Below are positions 1-7,623 of a stretch of DNA of 64,000 nt, piece after piece; position 1 is the first letter of the stretch; each line of letters begins with the position of its first letter. Below the pieces are notes generated by a model that was given only the letters and a program-made list of their open reading frames with translations, did no database searches and was not told where the DNA came from. The stretch is from CAIWHR01 sp963724975 (GTDB lineage: Bacteria; Pseudomonadota; Gammaproteobacteria; Burkholderiales; Casimicrobiaceae), in contig CAVRXB010000003.1 in NCBI GenBank assembly GCA_963724975.1, positions 124,001-188,000 on the forward strand. Direction: 5' to 3'. The position numbers were made by a program, and so were the translations under genes.

Positions 1-135
1 TTCGCTGTCTACGACATGGAGGTCGACGCTACCCTTCCAGCGGATCGCAACGTCGACTCGATCATCGCCGCCTGGAGGAAGCGGGTGCGCCCAAACGCGT
101 TCGACAGGATGGCGCAGCGAGCGGGTTCGAGATGA
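1..135 (+). CDS. C-terminal end of a truncated protein, unrecognised
   Basis: An open frame enters from the left edge and stops at TGA 133-135, giving 44 residues that end in a basic tail (AWRKRVRPNAFDRMAQRAGSR region). No start lies inside the window and I do not recognise a family from this fragment. It is followed by about 135 bases containing the promoter of the peroxiredoxin gene. It could be the end of a real gene or a chance frame; the arginine-rich composition and a stop just before a promoter favour a real gene end. Confidence 0.4.
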   Translation, partial: FAVYDMEVDATLPADRNVDSIIAAWRKRVRPNAFDRMAQRAGSR

Positions 136-170
136 TCGGCTTGGCCCGCGTGCGGCGAAATTACGCGTAC

Positions 171-199
171 TTGACAGAAGTCTTTAGCATTCGTTTAAG
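171..199 (+). promoter_or_regulatory. Probable sigma70 promoter of the peroxiredoxin gene
   Basis: A perfect -35 hexamer TTGACA (171-176) is followed after 17 bases by TTTAAG (194-199), a moderate -10 match, in an unusually AT-rich stretch. The first gene downstream starts at 272, leaving a leader of about 65 bases. Spacing and the consensus -35 make this the clearest promoter seen in the window. Confidence 0.55.
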
Positions 200-271
200 G
201 TCTCAGCCAATACTCGCCCCCCTCTCGGTCGGTTCGCTCGCGCCGGGTCCCTTCATTTCAAAGGTCCGCTT

Positions 272-820
272 ATGACGAAGCACATTGCCGTTCTCACTCT
301 CGCGGTCGCCCTTGGTGCGGCGCCGGCTTTCGCTGCGTTGAAACCCGGCGACGCCGCACCCGATTTCAAGGCGCAGGCGTCGCTCGGCGGCGGCGTCTTT
401 ACGTTTTCGCTCGCCGACGCCCTGAAAAAGGGCCCTGTCGTCCTGTACTTCTACCCCGCCGCTTTCACGACAGGCTGCACGATCGAGGCGCATGATTTCG
501 CCGAGGCCGTGGACGCCTACCGCTCGCTCGGCGCGACCGTCATCGGCGTGTCAAACGACGATATCGGCACGCTGAAGAGATTTTCCGTCAGCGAGTGTCG
601 CGGCAAGTTCGCGGTTGCGGCAGACCAGGATCAGCGCATCATGAAGTCGTATGACGCCGTGTTGGCGATGAAGCCCCAGTATGCGGACCGGGTGTCGTAT
701 GTCATCGCTCCGGATGGCCATATCGTCTATGCGTATACGTCGCTCAACCCGGAAAAGCATGTCGAGAACACGCTCGACGCGCTTCGCAAGTGGTCGTCGC
801 AACAAGGAAAAGCAAAGTAA
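272..820 (+). CDS. Secreted peroxiredoxin, AhpC/TSA (Bcp/PrxQ-like)
   Basis: A thiol peroxidase that should reduce hydrogen peroxide and organic hydroperoxides, probably in the periplasm. Residues 1-22 form a signal peptide (short basic start, hydrophobic core, AFA cleavage region). The AhpC/TSA fold follows, with KPGDAAPDF at the start of the domain and the peroxidatic cysteine C69 in FTTGCTIE. A second cysteine at C109 (SECRG) is not five residues after C69 as in classical two-Cys Bcp, so the resolving partner is uncertain. At 182 residues it is a normal length plus a leader. A strong promoter lies upstream, and an acetyltransferase gene follows within about 25 bases. Confidence 0.9.
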   Translation: MTKHIAVLTLAVALGAAPAFAALKPGDAAPDFKAQASLGGGVFTFSLADALKKGPVVLYFYPAAFTTGCTIEAHDFAEAVDAYRSLGATVIGVSNDDIGTLKRFSVSECRGKFAVAADQDQRIMKSYDAVLAMKPQYADRVSYVIAPDGHIVYAYTSLNPEKHVENTLDALRKWSSQQGKAK

Positions 821-843
821 CTACGGGAGCGATTCTCGCGACG

Positions 844-1293
844 ATGCGCCTCAACCCACCGCTGGATCACGCTGATCCTGCGTGGCTGATGCTGCGACAG
901 GCACTGTGGCCATACCCCGCAAACGAGCACCGGCGCGACATGGCCGATACACTTGCGCGCGGCCATCGCGTCGTCCTCGCCGTCGACCAGAGCGGCTCAC
1001 CCATCGGGTTCATCGAAGGGTCGATTCGAAACGACTATGTGAACGGCACCTCCGGCTCGCCGGTGGCTTTTGTCGAAGGGTTATATGTCGACCCTGCGCA
1101 TCGGCGCCGCGGCGTCGCCCGCGCGTTGGTGGCAGACATTGCGGCATGGGGAACCGCGATGGGATGTGCCGAACTGGCATCCGATGCAGCGATCGCGAAC
1201 TGCGACGCCCATGCTGTTCACCGCGCGCTTGGCTTCATTGAGACCGAGCGCGTCGTCAGCTTCTGCAAGCCGTTGATCGGCGGGCTGCCCTAG
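844..1293 (+). CDS. AAC(6')-I-like aminoglycoside 6'-N-acetyltransferase (GNAT)
   Basis: A GNAT-fold enzyme resembling aminoglycoside 6'-N-acetyltransferases of the AAC(6')-I group, which transfer acetyl from acetyl-CoA to the 6'-amino group of aminoglycosides. Family features are visible: an N-terminal WLMLRQALWP segment, EGSIRNDYVNGT and SPVAFVEGLYVDPAHRRRG (the acetyl-CoA pyrophosphate loop), ELASDAAIANCDAHAVHRALGF and ETERVVSFCK near the end. The ATG at 844 gives about 149 residues, the usual size; an upstream start at 790 would add an unconserved tail overlapping the peroxiredoxin gene. No mobile element is seen nearby, so this looks like a chromosomal intrinsic homologue. Its real substrate is unknown. 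Confidence 0.8.
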   Translation: MRLNPPLDHADPAWLMLRQALWPYPANEHRRDMADTLARGHRVVLAVDQSGSPIGFIEGSIRNDYVNGTSGSPVAFVEGLYVDPAHRRRGVARALVADIAAWGTAMGCAELASDAAIANCDAHAVHRALGFIETERVVSFCKPLIGGLP

Positions 1294-1379
1294 CCCTTTT
1301 GCGTCACGGCGCGCGTTACGACTGAATCCCGTCCGAACCCGCAAGTTCTATACAATAGTAGTGAAGGAAGGACGTATCG

Positions 1380-1646
1380 ATGAACGACGAGAAAATTACC
1401 GTCCGTGTAACTTCGACCGGGCAAACGCTCGATGTCGTCGTCCTGAACAAGCGTGCAGAGGCGATCGAAGTCGTCCTTGGCGAAGGCGTTCACAGCGTAC
1501 GCTGCATGCTGTCTCCGACCCGAAATGGACTCGCGTACGCGGGCAACGCGATGGGACGGGAAATCGTGTACGAGCGGGCCCGCGCCGATGTCAAGGCCGA
1601 TCTCGACCGCGTCAGCTCCGCTCAGGTGAATTTCAAGCGCCGCTGA
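1380..1646 (+). CDS. Small conserved hypothetical protein (88 aa)
   Basis: An 88-residue soluble protein without signal peptide or membrane segment, starting at an ATG preceded by a strong AAGGAAGGA ribosome site. The sequence alternates charged and hydrophobic residues (KITVRVTSTGQTLDVVVL) as in a small beta-rich fold, and is rich in Arg, Val and Ala. I do not recognise a family and infer no function. It sits between the AAC(6')-like gene and a small membrane protein in the same direction. The good ribosome site and coding-like composition support a real gene. Confidence 0.65.
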   Translation: MNDEKITVRVTSTGQTLDVVVLNKRAEAIEVVLGEGVHSVRCMLSPTRNGLAYAGNAMGREIVYERARADVKADLDRVSSAQVNFKRR

Positions 1647-1688
1647 CTGGCGTTACCCCCGCGCCGCAAATTCATTGGGGCTGTGCCC

Positions 1689-1871
1689 ATGCGTATCGTC
1701 CTCAACGTGATAGGTGTCCTGTTGCTGCTGATCGGGGTGATCTGGATCCTGCAGGGCATCAACGTGCTCCCGGGGAGCTTCATGACGGGACAGATAGAGT
1801 GGGCAGCGTACGGCGGGTTAGCCGTCGTTGTGGGCCTCTGCGCGATCTACGCGGCGCGCCGCATTCGATGA
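1689..1871 (+). CDS. Small two-segment membrane protein (60 aa)
   Basis: A 60-residue protein with two predicted membrane segments (RIVLNVIGVLLLLIGVIWIL and WAAYGGLAVVVGLCAIYAA) joined by a short loop containing Gly-Ser-Phe. The start at ATG 1689 is preferred over GTG 1683, two codons upstream. Its stop overlaps the start of the next gene (ATGA at 1868-1871), so the two are probably translated together. Small proteins of this form, with a LLLIGVIW...LQG.NVLPGSFM pattern, are common in Proteobacteria; no function is known to me. Confidence 0.7.
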   Translation: MRIVLNVIGVLLLLIGVIWILQGINVLPGSFMTGQIEWAAYGGLAVVVGLCAIYAARRIR

Positions 1872-2425
1872 TCGTGCCGAAAGATCTGGTTCTGACCGCC
1901 GATCGCGTCAGCCTGCGAAAGCTTGCCGAATCCGACACGACAGCTCTGTTCGCAATGTTCTCGCACCCGGAAGTCATGCGCTACTGGAGCCGGGAGGCGA
2001 TGAGCGAAATGGCGCAGGCCGAAGCATTCGTTCAGCAAATCCAGGCGGACTACGAAACCGGCATCAGCCTGCCGCTTGCCATCGAGCGCAGCAGGGACCA
2101 TGTCTTCGTTGGCAACTGCACGTTGCATCACTTCCACGAGACAAGCCGCCGCGCCGAAATTGGCTACGCCCTTGGCCGTCCATTCTGGGGGCAGGGCTAC
2201 ATGCACGAGGCGCTGCGAACGCTGCTGACCTATGCGTTCGAGACCCTTGATCTCAATCGTCTCGAAGCGGATATCGATCCGCGTAACGTTTCCTCGGCAC
2301 GAAGCCTCGAACGGCTCGGATTTCGAAAAGAGGGCCATTTACGCGAACGCTGGATCGTCGATGGCGAAGTCTCGGACACCGGATTTTATGGACTCCTGCG
2401 CAGCGAATGGCGCCAACAGCACTGA
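1868..2425 (+). CDS. GNAT acetyltransferase, RimJ/RimL type
   Basis: A 185-residue N-acetyltransferase of the Acetyltransf_3 (RimJ/RimL) type. These enzymes acetylate alpha-amino groups of proteins or small molecules. Seen are the N-terminal beta strand TADRVSLRKLAESD, the acetyl-CoA loop region EIGYALGRPFWGQGYMHEAL, the DLNRLEADIDPRNVSSARSLERLGF signature, and EGHLRERW near the end, all typical. The ATG at 1868 overlaps the upstream stop by four bases. An open frame continues far upstream (to 1361) but has no family similarity, so it was not used. The substrate cannot be told from sequence. Confidence 0.85.
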   Translation: MIVPKDLVLTADRVSLRKLAESDTTALFAMFSHPEVMRYWSREAMSEMAQAEAFVQQIQADYETGISLPLAIERSRDHVFVGNCTLHHFHETSRRAEIGYALGRPFWGQGYMHEALRTLLTYAFETLDLNRLEADIDPRNVSSARSLERLGFRKEGHLRERWIVDGEVSDTGFYGLLRSEWRQQH

Positions 2426-2486
2426 CCAAATTGAATCCCATCGAATCGGGAACCGCACCGTCCTGGAGCATCAAGGAGAAACGCCC

Positions 2487-2792
2487 GTGCACTATCTGCT
2501 CTTCTATGACGTGAGCTCCGACTACCTCGAGCGCCGGGCGGAGTTTCGCGACGAGCATTTGACGCTCGCCTGGAAGACGCACGCGGACGGCGCGCTGATT
2601 CTCGCCGGCGCGTTGGCAGATCCGGTCGATGGCGCACTGCTGCTGTTCCAGGGTGATTCGCCAGCCGTTGCGGAAAATTTTGCGCGTGCGGATCCGTATG
2701 TGCGGAACGGACTCGTCACCCGATGGCGCGTGCGTCCGTGGACAACCGTTGCCGGTGAGAGCGCGGCTACGCCGGTGCGTCCTGCAGCGTGA
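2487..2792 (+). CDS. YciI-like protein
   Basis: A 101-residue protein of the YCII domain family, dimeric alpha/beta proteins with a conserved His-Asp pair thought to have enzymatic roles that are poorly defined. Family features are the opening HYLLFYDV, RAEFRDEHLTLAWKTHADGALILAGAL, LLLFQGDSPAVAENFARADPYVRNGL and a final WRVRPW. The start is GTG 2487, placed by an AAGGAG site about nine bases upstream and by alignment to the usual YciI start. It lies in a row of short plus-strand genes. Confidence 0.85.
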   Translation: MHYLLFYDVSSDYLERRAEFRDEHLTLAWKTHADGALILAGALADPVDGALLLFQGDSPAVAENFARADPYVRNGLVTRWRVRPWTTVAGESAATPVRPAA

Positions 2793-2862
2793 TTCGAATG
2801 GAAACCACCCGAACGCTATAGAAGACCGCAACTACCGTTGCAGTGTTCGTATTCAAGTTGCC

Positions 2863-3348
2863 ATGGCCCATATCGAAGCCCGATTGCAGGCGCTCGGACT
2901 CGCGCTACCCGAGCCCTTGATACTGCCGCCGGGTGTCGCGCTGCCGTTTCCGTGGGTCCGCCTGCACGGAAATCGTGCGTATGTATCGGGACACGGTCCA
3001 CAAAATCCGGATGGCTCGCTCGCGGCCCCTCTGGGGAAAGTCGGGCTCGACGTCTCGCTGGAAGAAGCGCGACATGCCGCGCGTCTCACCGCGCTGTCGA
3101 TCCTCGCGAGCCTGAAGCGGGAGCTGGGGAATCTCGATCGTGTCTCTGCTTGGATTCGGGTGTTCGGCATGGTCAACTGCGCGCCGGGATTCACGAAGAC
3201 GCCCCTCGTCATCAACGGGTTCACCGAGTTGATCGTAGAGCTGTACGGACCGAGCCGTGGGGCGCATGCACGCTCCGCGGTGGGCATGGCGGAATTACCG
3301 TTCGGCATACCGGTCGAGATCGAGGCCGAGGTGGCGATCGACGCCTGA
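2863..3348 (+). CDS. RidA (YjgF/UK114) family protein
   Basis: A 161-residue member of the RidA/YjgF superfamily. The best-known members hydrolyse reactive enamine/imine intermediates released by PLP enzymes. The fold starts with LPFPWVRLHGNRAYVSGHGPQNPDG, then ARLTALSILASLKRELGNLDRVSAWIRVFGMVN and ends ARSAVGMAELPFGIPVEIEAEVAI, all characteristic. It belongs to a longer RidA subgroup with an N-terminal helix (AHIEARLQALGLALP), so the canonical deaminase role is not assured. ATG 2863 was chosen because upstream residues have no family similarity. Confidence 0.85.
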   Translation: MAHIEARLQALGLALPEPLILPPGVALPFPWVRLHGNRAYVSGHGPQNPDGSLAAPLGKVGLDVSLEEARHAARLTALSILASLKRELGNLDRVSAWIRVFGMVNCAPGFTKTPLVINGFTELIVELYGPSRGAHARSAVGMAELPFGIPVEIEAEVAIDA

Positions 3349-3362
3349 CCGTTGTTTGCGCC

Positions 3363-3767
3363 ATGGCAGGTTACTCGCACACACCGCTCTCGCAAAAGCT
3401 TGGCATCAAGGCCGGAAGCAACGTCTTGATCGCCGGTGCGCCGGCCGGTTATCTGAAATCGCTGGAACCGCTCCCGGCCGACGTTCGGATTGTCGATCGG
3501 TTAACCGCATCGGTCGACGTCGCCCACGTGTTCACCACCGACAGGGCGGCGCTCGAGAGGTCGCTCGCCACCTTTCGCCGCAAGCTCGGGCCGACCGCGA
3601 TTGTCTGGGCCTCGTGGCCCAGGAAATCGTCGGGTGTGCCAACGCAAGTCACGGAGGACATCGTGCGGCAGGTCGCACTGCCGATGGGGTTCGTCGACAT
3701 CAAGGTCTGTGCGATCGACGACGTCTGGTCGGGTTTGAAGCTGGTCGTTCGAAAGGCGCTTCGGTAG
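3363..3767 (+). CDS. DUF3052 family protein
   Basis: A 134-residue protein matching the DUF3052 family: MAGYSHTPLSQKLGIKAGS near the start, VDVAHVFTTDRAALERSLATF in the middle and IVWASWPRKSSGVPTQVTED followed by VCAIDDVWSGLKLV. The family is widespread in bacteria with no established biochemical role. It begins 14 bases after the RidA gene and may be co-transcribed with it. Length and conserved blocks are complete. Confidence 0.8.
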   Translation: MAGYSHTPLSQKLGIKAGSNVLIAGAPAGYLKSLEPLPADVRIVDRLTASVDVAHVFTTDRAALERSLATFRRKLGPTAIVWASWPRKSSGVPTQVTEDIVRQVALPMGFVDIKVCAIDDVWSGLKLVVRKALR

Positions 3768-3804
3768 ACTTCGACGATCTTGTCGCTCCATCAATGAGGC
3801 TTCT

Positions 3805-4179
3805 ATGGTGAGAAGCGTTGCCGGAGTCGCCGGCGGGCTGGTCGTGTGGATGCTGGTTGCCACGTTGGGCAACCTTGCGCTTCGCTTCGGCTGGCCAGGC
3901 TACGCCGACGTCGAAAAGGAGATGACATTTACGCTTGCCATGCTCGTCGGCCGGCTCGTCCTTGGCGCCGTGTCATCCCTTTGCGCTGGTGTGACGGTCG
4001 CCTGGATCACGAAGCGCGATGCTCGCGTCGTCGCCATCTTCGCGGCTGTGCTGTTCGCTCTGTTCGTTCCGGTCCATTACAACCTCTGGGGCAAATTTCC
4101 CGGTTGGTACGACTTCGTGTTCCTGGCTTCGCTTGTCGTCATGCCGTTGCTTGGCGCAGCACTTTATCGCCGAGCGTGA
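3805..4179 (+). CDS. Four-segment integral membrane protein, unknown function
   Basis: A 124-residue hydrophobic protein with about four membrane segments (residues ~5-25, 44-66, 72-90, 101-121) and a conserved-looking soluble stretch PGYADVEKEMTFTLAML between the first two. No catalytic motif is evident and I do not recognise a characterised family. It follows the DUF3052 gene by 37 bases and precedes a GNAT gene by 23, in the same direction. The hydrophobic periodicity and clean ATG support a real gene. Confidence 0.65.
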   Translation: MVRSVAGVAGGLVVWMLVATLGNLALRFGWPGYADVEKEMTFTLAMLVGRLVLGAVSSLCAGVTVAWITKRDARVVAIFAAVLFALFVPVHYNLWGKFPGWYDFVFLASLVVMPLLGAALYRRA

Positions 4180-4202
4180 AGCTTGGCCATGGCCACGAGA
4201 TC

Positions 4203-4760
4203 ATGGAATCATCCGCGCCCACGCTTTCGGCCAACGGCGTTGTCATCAGACCGCACGAAGCGGGCGACATCGCGCCGATGTTCGCGGCGGTCGTCGAATC
4301 GATGGCGACTGTCGGTCGCTGGATGTCCTGGTGCCATCCCGGTTACTCAATGCAGGACGCAATGACATGGTACGAACGCGCCGCGCACGCGTGGACCGTC
4401 GAAGGGGACCGCGAGTTCGGCATTTTCGACGCTGCGTCGGGGGAAGTGCTGGGCTGCGTCGGCATCAACCAGATCAACCGCGTCAACCTTTTCGGCAACC
4501 TGGGCTACTGGGTTCGCTCGAGCCATGAACGACGCGGCATCGCGGCGACCGCGGCGCGTCTCGCGTCGAACTATGCGTTCGCGGACGTCGGTCTCGTGCG
4601 CATCGAGATCGTCGTCCTCCCGGACAACGCGGGAAGCCGACGGGTCGCGGAGAAGGTCGGGGCGCGCTTCGAGTGCATCGCCCGCAGCCGCCTCCAGTTC
4701 AAGGGCGAGACGCGTGACGCTGCGGTGTATTCACTCGTGAAAGAGGACGCTGCGCGCTGA
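4203..4760 (+). CDS. GNAT acetyltransferase, RimJ/RimL type
   Basis: A 185-residue Acetyltransf_3-type N-acetyltransferase. The N-terminal strand VVIRPHEAGDIAPMFAAVVES, the core GCVGINQINRVNLFGNLGYWV, the acetyl-CoA loop SHERRGIAATAARLASNYAF and the signature LVRIEIVVLPDNAGSRRVAEKVGARFE are all typical of RimL-like ribosomal-protein or small-molecule acetyltransferases. The substrate is unknown. ATG 4203 agrees with the family start. It is not closely similar to the other two GNATs in this stretch, so it is not a recent tandem duplicate. Confidence 0.85.
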   Translation: MESSAPTLSANGVVIRPHEAGDIAPMFAAVVESMATVGRWMSWCHPGYSMQDAMTWYERAAHAWTVEGDREFGIFDAASGEVLGCVGINQINRVNLFGNLGYWVRSSHERRGIAATAARLASNYAFADVGLVRIEIVVLPDNAGSRRVAEKVGARFECIARSRLQFKGETRDAAVYSLVKEDAAR

Positions 4761-4860
4761 TATGGCCGCTCGCCGCGACACACTTTGCCAACCGGCGCCC
4801 GACCGGAGTAGGCTAAGCGTTCGGGGCAGCCCCGAACGTCGCCAACCGGGATAGCGCAAT

Positions 4861-5136
4861 ATGGAGCCGATCGCCTTTCTCGTCGTGCTGCCGATCGTCA
4901 TCGGCATCGTGGCGGAACTCATCTTCCGCGACACCACCCATGCGACACTTGCCGCGGCGATCGGCACGGCGGCAGCGCTTGCCGTCTGCATGTGGCTGCT
5001 TGCCCCGCCCGAGCTGTGGACATGGCTTGCCGTGCTGCTCGTATCCCCACTCGCGATCGCGTCGGCGCTCGCCACCGTGCTGATCGTCTATGGCCGATCG
5101 CAGGCGCATCGGCGTCGGAGACGGCACGACGTCTGA
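4861..5136 (+). CDS. Small membrane protein (91 aa)
   Basis: A 91-residue protein with three closely spaced hydrophobic segments (about residues 4-22, 29-47, 53-76) and a basic C-terminus rich in Arg and His (RSQAHRRRRRHDV). No family is recognised. The ATG at 4861 follows a 100-base gap without a convincing promoter. It is likely real given its membrane-protein composition, but support is moderate. Confidence 0.55.
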   Translation: MEPIAFLVVLPIVIGIVAELIFRDTTHATLAAAIGTAAALAVCMWLLAPPELWTWLAVLLVSPLAIASALATVLIVYGRSQAHRRRRRHDV

Positions 5137-5168
5137 ACGGCAACGTCGGTGACGACGAGGCAAGTCCG

Positions 5169-5552
5169 ATGAGCGCAGACGGACCCTCAAAAGGCGCCGC
5201 GCGGCTGGATCGGGTGGTCGCTGAAGCGCGGCGCGCGCGCGAGGAGCGCGAGCAGGGTTATCGCGAACGAGCGCTGAAGATCTATCCGTGGATCTGCGGC
5301 CGTTGCGCTCGCGAATTCGATCATTCGACCGTTCGCCAGCTCACCGTTCATCATCGCGACCACAATCACGACAACAATCCGCCGGACGGCAGCAACTGGG
5401 AATTGCTTTGCGTCTACTGTCACGACAACGAGCATCAGCGACAGCAGGAGAAGGCGCAGGGCATCGCGTCGACGGCAGCAGATGAATCGCCGGCACCGGC
5501 GACGCACAAGCCGTTCGCGGGCCTCGACGCGCTCCTGAAGCGCGGGAAATGA
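5169..5552 (+). CDS. yajD: YajD-like HNH nuclease
   Basis: A 127-residue HNH endonuclease-fold protein of the YajD type. Two zinc-binding CxxC pairs are visible (CGRCAREFD and CVYCHDNEH) around the HNH core LTVHHRDHNHDNNPPDGSNWELLCVYC, where the HH/H residues should bind the catalytic metal. An N-terminal helical region (RLDRVVAEARRAREER) and GLDALLKRGK at the C-terminus match the family. YajD proteins are small stand-alone nucleases of unclear physiological role. The stop overlaps the next gene's start by four bases. Confidence 0.85.
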   Translation: MSADGPSKGAARLDRVVAEARRAREEREQGYRERALKIYPWICGRCAREFDHSTVRQLTVHHRDHNHDNNPPDGSNWELLCVYCHDNEHQRQQEKAQGIASTAADESPAPATHKPFAGLDALLKRGK

Positions 5553-5932
5553 CGGAGCGCGCGCTTGCCGATGTCGTCGTAGTCCTGCACTCGCTCTTTG
5601 TCATCTTCGCGCTCCTGGGCGGCGCGCTGGTGCTGTGGCGCCCGTTCATCGCCATCGTCCATTTACCGGCGGCGGCGTGGGCCGCATGGGTGGAATTCAC
5701 GGGGACGATCTGTCCGCTGACGCCCCTCGAGAACTACTGGCGTGCCGGCGCAGGCACAGCGGGGTACAACGGCGGCTTCGTCGAGCACTATCTCATCCCG
5801 GCGCTTTATCCCGACGGACTGACATCAGCGATGCAGATCGTCTTCGGCCTGGTCGTCGTCGTGGTCAATGCATCGCTTTACGGATTCGCATGGCGGCGCG
5901 CTCACCGCGATCGGAAGGCGGGCGATCGGTGA
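5549..5932 (+). CDS. DUF2784 membrane protein
   Basis: A 127-residue integral membrane protein of the DUF2784 family: VVVLHSLFVIFALLGG in the first segment, WVEFTGTICPLTPLENYWR in the conserved loop, then YNGGFVEHYLIPALYPDGLT and a last segment IVFGLVVVVVNASLYGFAW. The family has no assigned function. It starts in the ATGA overlap with yajD, so the two are probably co-translated. Confidence 0.85.
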   Translation: MTERALADVVVVLHSLFVIFALLGGALVLWRPFIAIVHLPAAAWAAWVEFTGTICPLTPLENYWRAGAGTAGYNGGFVEHYLIPALYPDGLTSAMQIVFGLVVVVVNASLYGFAWRRAHRDRKAGDR

Positions 5933-5965
5933 ACAAGTCTCTCGGAAAAAGGCCCGCCCCGAGAT

Positions 5966-6014
5966 CGATTTGCGAGACAATCGGGATCGACCGCCGATTT
6001 GCGAGACAATCGGG
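5966..6014 (+). repeat. 20-base direct repeat upstream of the small Cys protein
   Basis: The 20-mer CGATTTGCGAGACAATCGGG occurs at 5966-5985 and again at 5995-6014 with a nine-base spacer, so the period is 29 bases. It lies in the 146-base gap between the DUF2784 gene and the small cysteine protein. It could be a tandem operator for a regulator or a local duplication; no palindromic half-sites are evident. Confidence 0.75.
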
Positions 6015-6078
6015 CCGCCCGGTGCACAGGCCGGCCGCACGCGATCGCAGGCGCGATCCGCGCCAGGAGGAGACTTCC

Positions 6079-6240
6079 ATGACCATCTGTCCCGTCGCCA
6101 TTGCCGTTGGCTGCAAGAAATGTCCGATCTTTGCCGTGTGCCCCGTGAAAGGCATCATCGGCGACTACAACAAGGAAGCCGACAGCAAAGCCGGCTCGCC
6201 ATCGCGCAAAGCAAAAACCGGCGCCAAGCCGTCGAAATAA
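6079..6240 (+). CDS. Small cysteine-rich protein (53 aa)
   Basis: A 53-residue protein beginning MTICPVAIAVGCKKCPIFAVCPVKG with four cysteines in the pattern C-x7-C-x2-C-x5-C, then a basic Lys/Ser-rich tail. The Cys spacing suggests a small metal-binding (zinc or iron-sulfur) protein. The start is well supported by CCAGGAGGAG about eight bases upstream. The neighbouring FabH-like gene follows after 77 bases. I do not know a characterised homologue. Confidence 0.65.
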   Translation: MTICPVAIAVGCKKCPIFAVCPVKGIIGDYNKEADSKAGSPSRKAKTGAKPSK

Positions 6241-6317
6241 TCCACCACGCACCGCGGGCGCCGGAAGACCGCCGCTGTTGAACTCGGCCGTAAGCCGGGA
6301 TTCTGGGAGCAACCTCG

Positions 6318-7439
6318 ATGACTTACGCCGCCATCACCGGCTGGGGCAAGTGCATGCCCCCGTCCGTGCTGTCCAACGCCGATCTCGCGACGATTCTCGA
6401 CACCAACGACGAGTGGATCACGACGCGCACCGGGATCCGCGAGCGGCGCATCTCGCATGTGTCGGGGATTGAGATGGCGCATGTCGCCGCCGTGCGCGCG
6501 CTTGCCTGCGCGGGACTTTCGGCGAGCGACGTCGATCTCGTCGTCTTTGGCAGCTGCTCGAACGACGAGGCGGTACCGAATTCCGCATCGGGACTGCAAT
6601 GGATGCTGGGCGCCGGCAATGCCGCTGCGATGGACGTCAACACCGCCTGCACGAGCTTCCTCTACTCGCTGTCGACCGCCACCGCGATGATTCGCACCGG
6701 CGTCGTCAGGAACGCCGTAGTCGTCGGCGTCGAATTGATCTCGCCGTTCATGGACTGGGCCAACCGCGGCGTTGCCGTGCTGTTCGGAGATGGCGCCGCC
6801 GCTGTCGTGCTGCAGGCTACGGATCGTCAGGAAGGCGTGCTCGCCGAGAAGCTTGGCTGCTACGCCGATGCACGGCACGCCCTGCGCGTGCGCGGCATGG
6901 GCACGACGTACGCCAACCATGGTGTGTTCCTCGGCGACACGATTTGGGATTTCGACGGTCAGGAGATATTCAAGCGCGCCGTCCAGGGGATGGCGAGCGC
7001 ATCGCAGGATGTGCTCGCCAAAGCCGGCCACGACGTCGGCGAAATCGACCTCGTTGTCCCACACCAGGCCAACTTGCGCATCATCGAATCTGTGGCGAAA
7101 CGCATCGGAACGCCGATGGATCGCGTCTTCCTGACCGTGGCACGATACGGCAACATGTCCGCCGCAACCGTGCCGGTTGCGTTGGTCGAAGCGCTGGAGG
7201 AAGGACGCGTCAAGCCGGACGCGCTCATCATCACGCCCGCATTCGGCGGTGGGCTCACGTGGTGCTCGCATCTCATCCGCTGGGGCGAACGGACGACGCC
7301 GCTTTCGACAACCGCGATCGACCTGCCGCCCCCGACGCAGAGCGCGCTCGAACGCGTCCGTGAGCTGATGGCACTGAAGGAACCGCACGGCCGCTCGCAA
7401 GCGGGGCTCATGGCGGCGAAGCTGGCGGAGGTGTCGTAG
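6318..7439 (+). CDS. 3-oxoacyl-ACP synthase III (FabH-like)
   Basis: A 373-residue thiolase-fold condensing enzyme of the KAS III group, which joins an acyl-CoA to malonyl-ACP. The full catalytic triad is present: C111 in NTACTSF, H249 in VPHQAN and N279 in YGNMSAATVP, plus the FGDGAAAVVL and FGGGLTWC motifs. The sequence beyond residue ~330 is a C-terminal extension not found in E. coli FabH. The gene stands alone with no other fatty-acid genes nearby, so it may serve a specialised acyl chain rather than bulk fatty-acid initiation; fabH itself is therefore not assigned. Confidence 0.88.
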   Translation: MTYAAITGWGKCMPPSVLSNADLATILDTNDEWITTRTGIRERRISHVSGIEMAHVAAVRALACAGLSASDVDLVVFGSCSNDEAVPNSASGLQWMLGAGNAAAMDVNTACTSFLYSLSTATAMIRTGVVRNAVVVGVELISPFMDWANRGVAVLFGDGAAAVVLQATDRQEGVLAEKLGCYADARHALRVRGMGTTYANHGVFLGDTIWDFDGQEIFKRAVQGMASASQDVLAKAGHDVGEIDLVVPHQANLRIIESVAKRIGTPMDRVFLTVARYGNMSAATVPVALVEALEEGRVKPDALIITPAFGGGLTWCSHLIRWGERTTPLSTTAIDLPPPTQSALERVRELMALKEPHGRSQAGLMAAKLAEVS

Positions 7440-7623
7440 GGTAAGCGATTACTGGCCTGTAACGGGGGAAGCGGTAGTGAACGAACGTGCTATGGCGCCG
7501 CTATTCGCGCCGAGTGCGAGGCGCCGTTGCGAAGCAATGGCCGAGCCCCCTTGCGAGCAACGGCAACAAAGCAATCGGCGCGAAGAGCCAGCCAGACACT
7601 ATCGATTCCTCCGTCACAGGCCA

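Noticed and set aside
1361..2425. A 354-codon plus-strand frame covering two smaller genes
   Set aside because: Only the part from ATG 1868 has family similarity (GNAT). The rest is the alternative frame of two small genes that have their own ribosome site and membrane segments.
5966..6014. CRISPR array
   Set aside because: Only two repeats with a nine-base spacer and no cas genes.
7520..7565. CCGTTGC/GCAACGG inverted repeat considered as a terminator after the FabH-like gene
   Set aside because: The stem is only seven bases with a 26-base loop and there is no T-tract.
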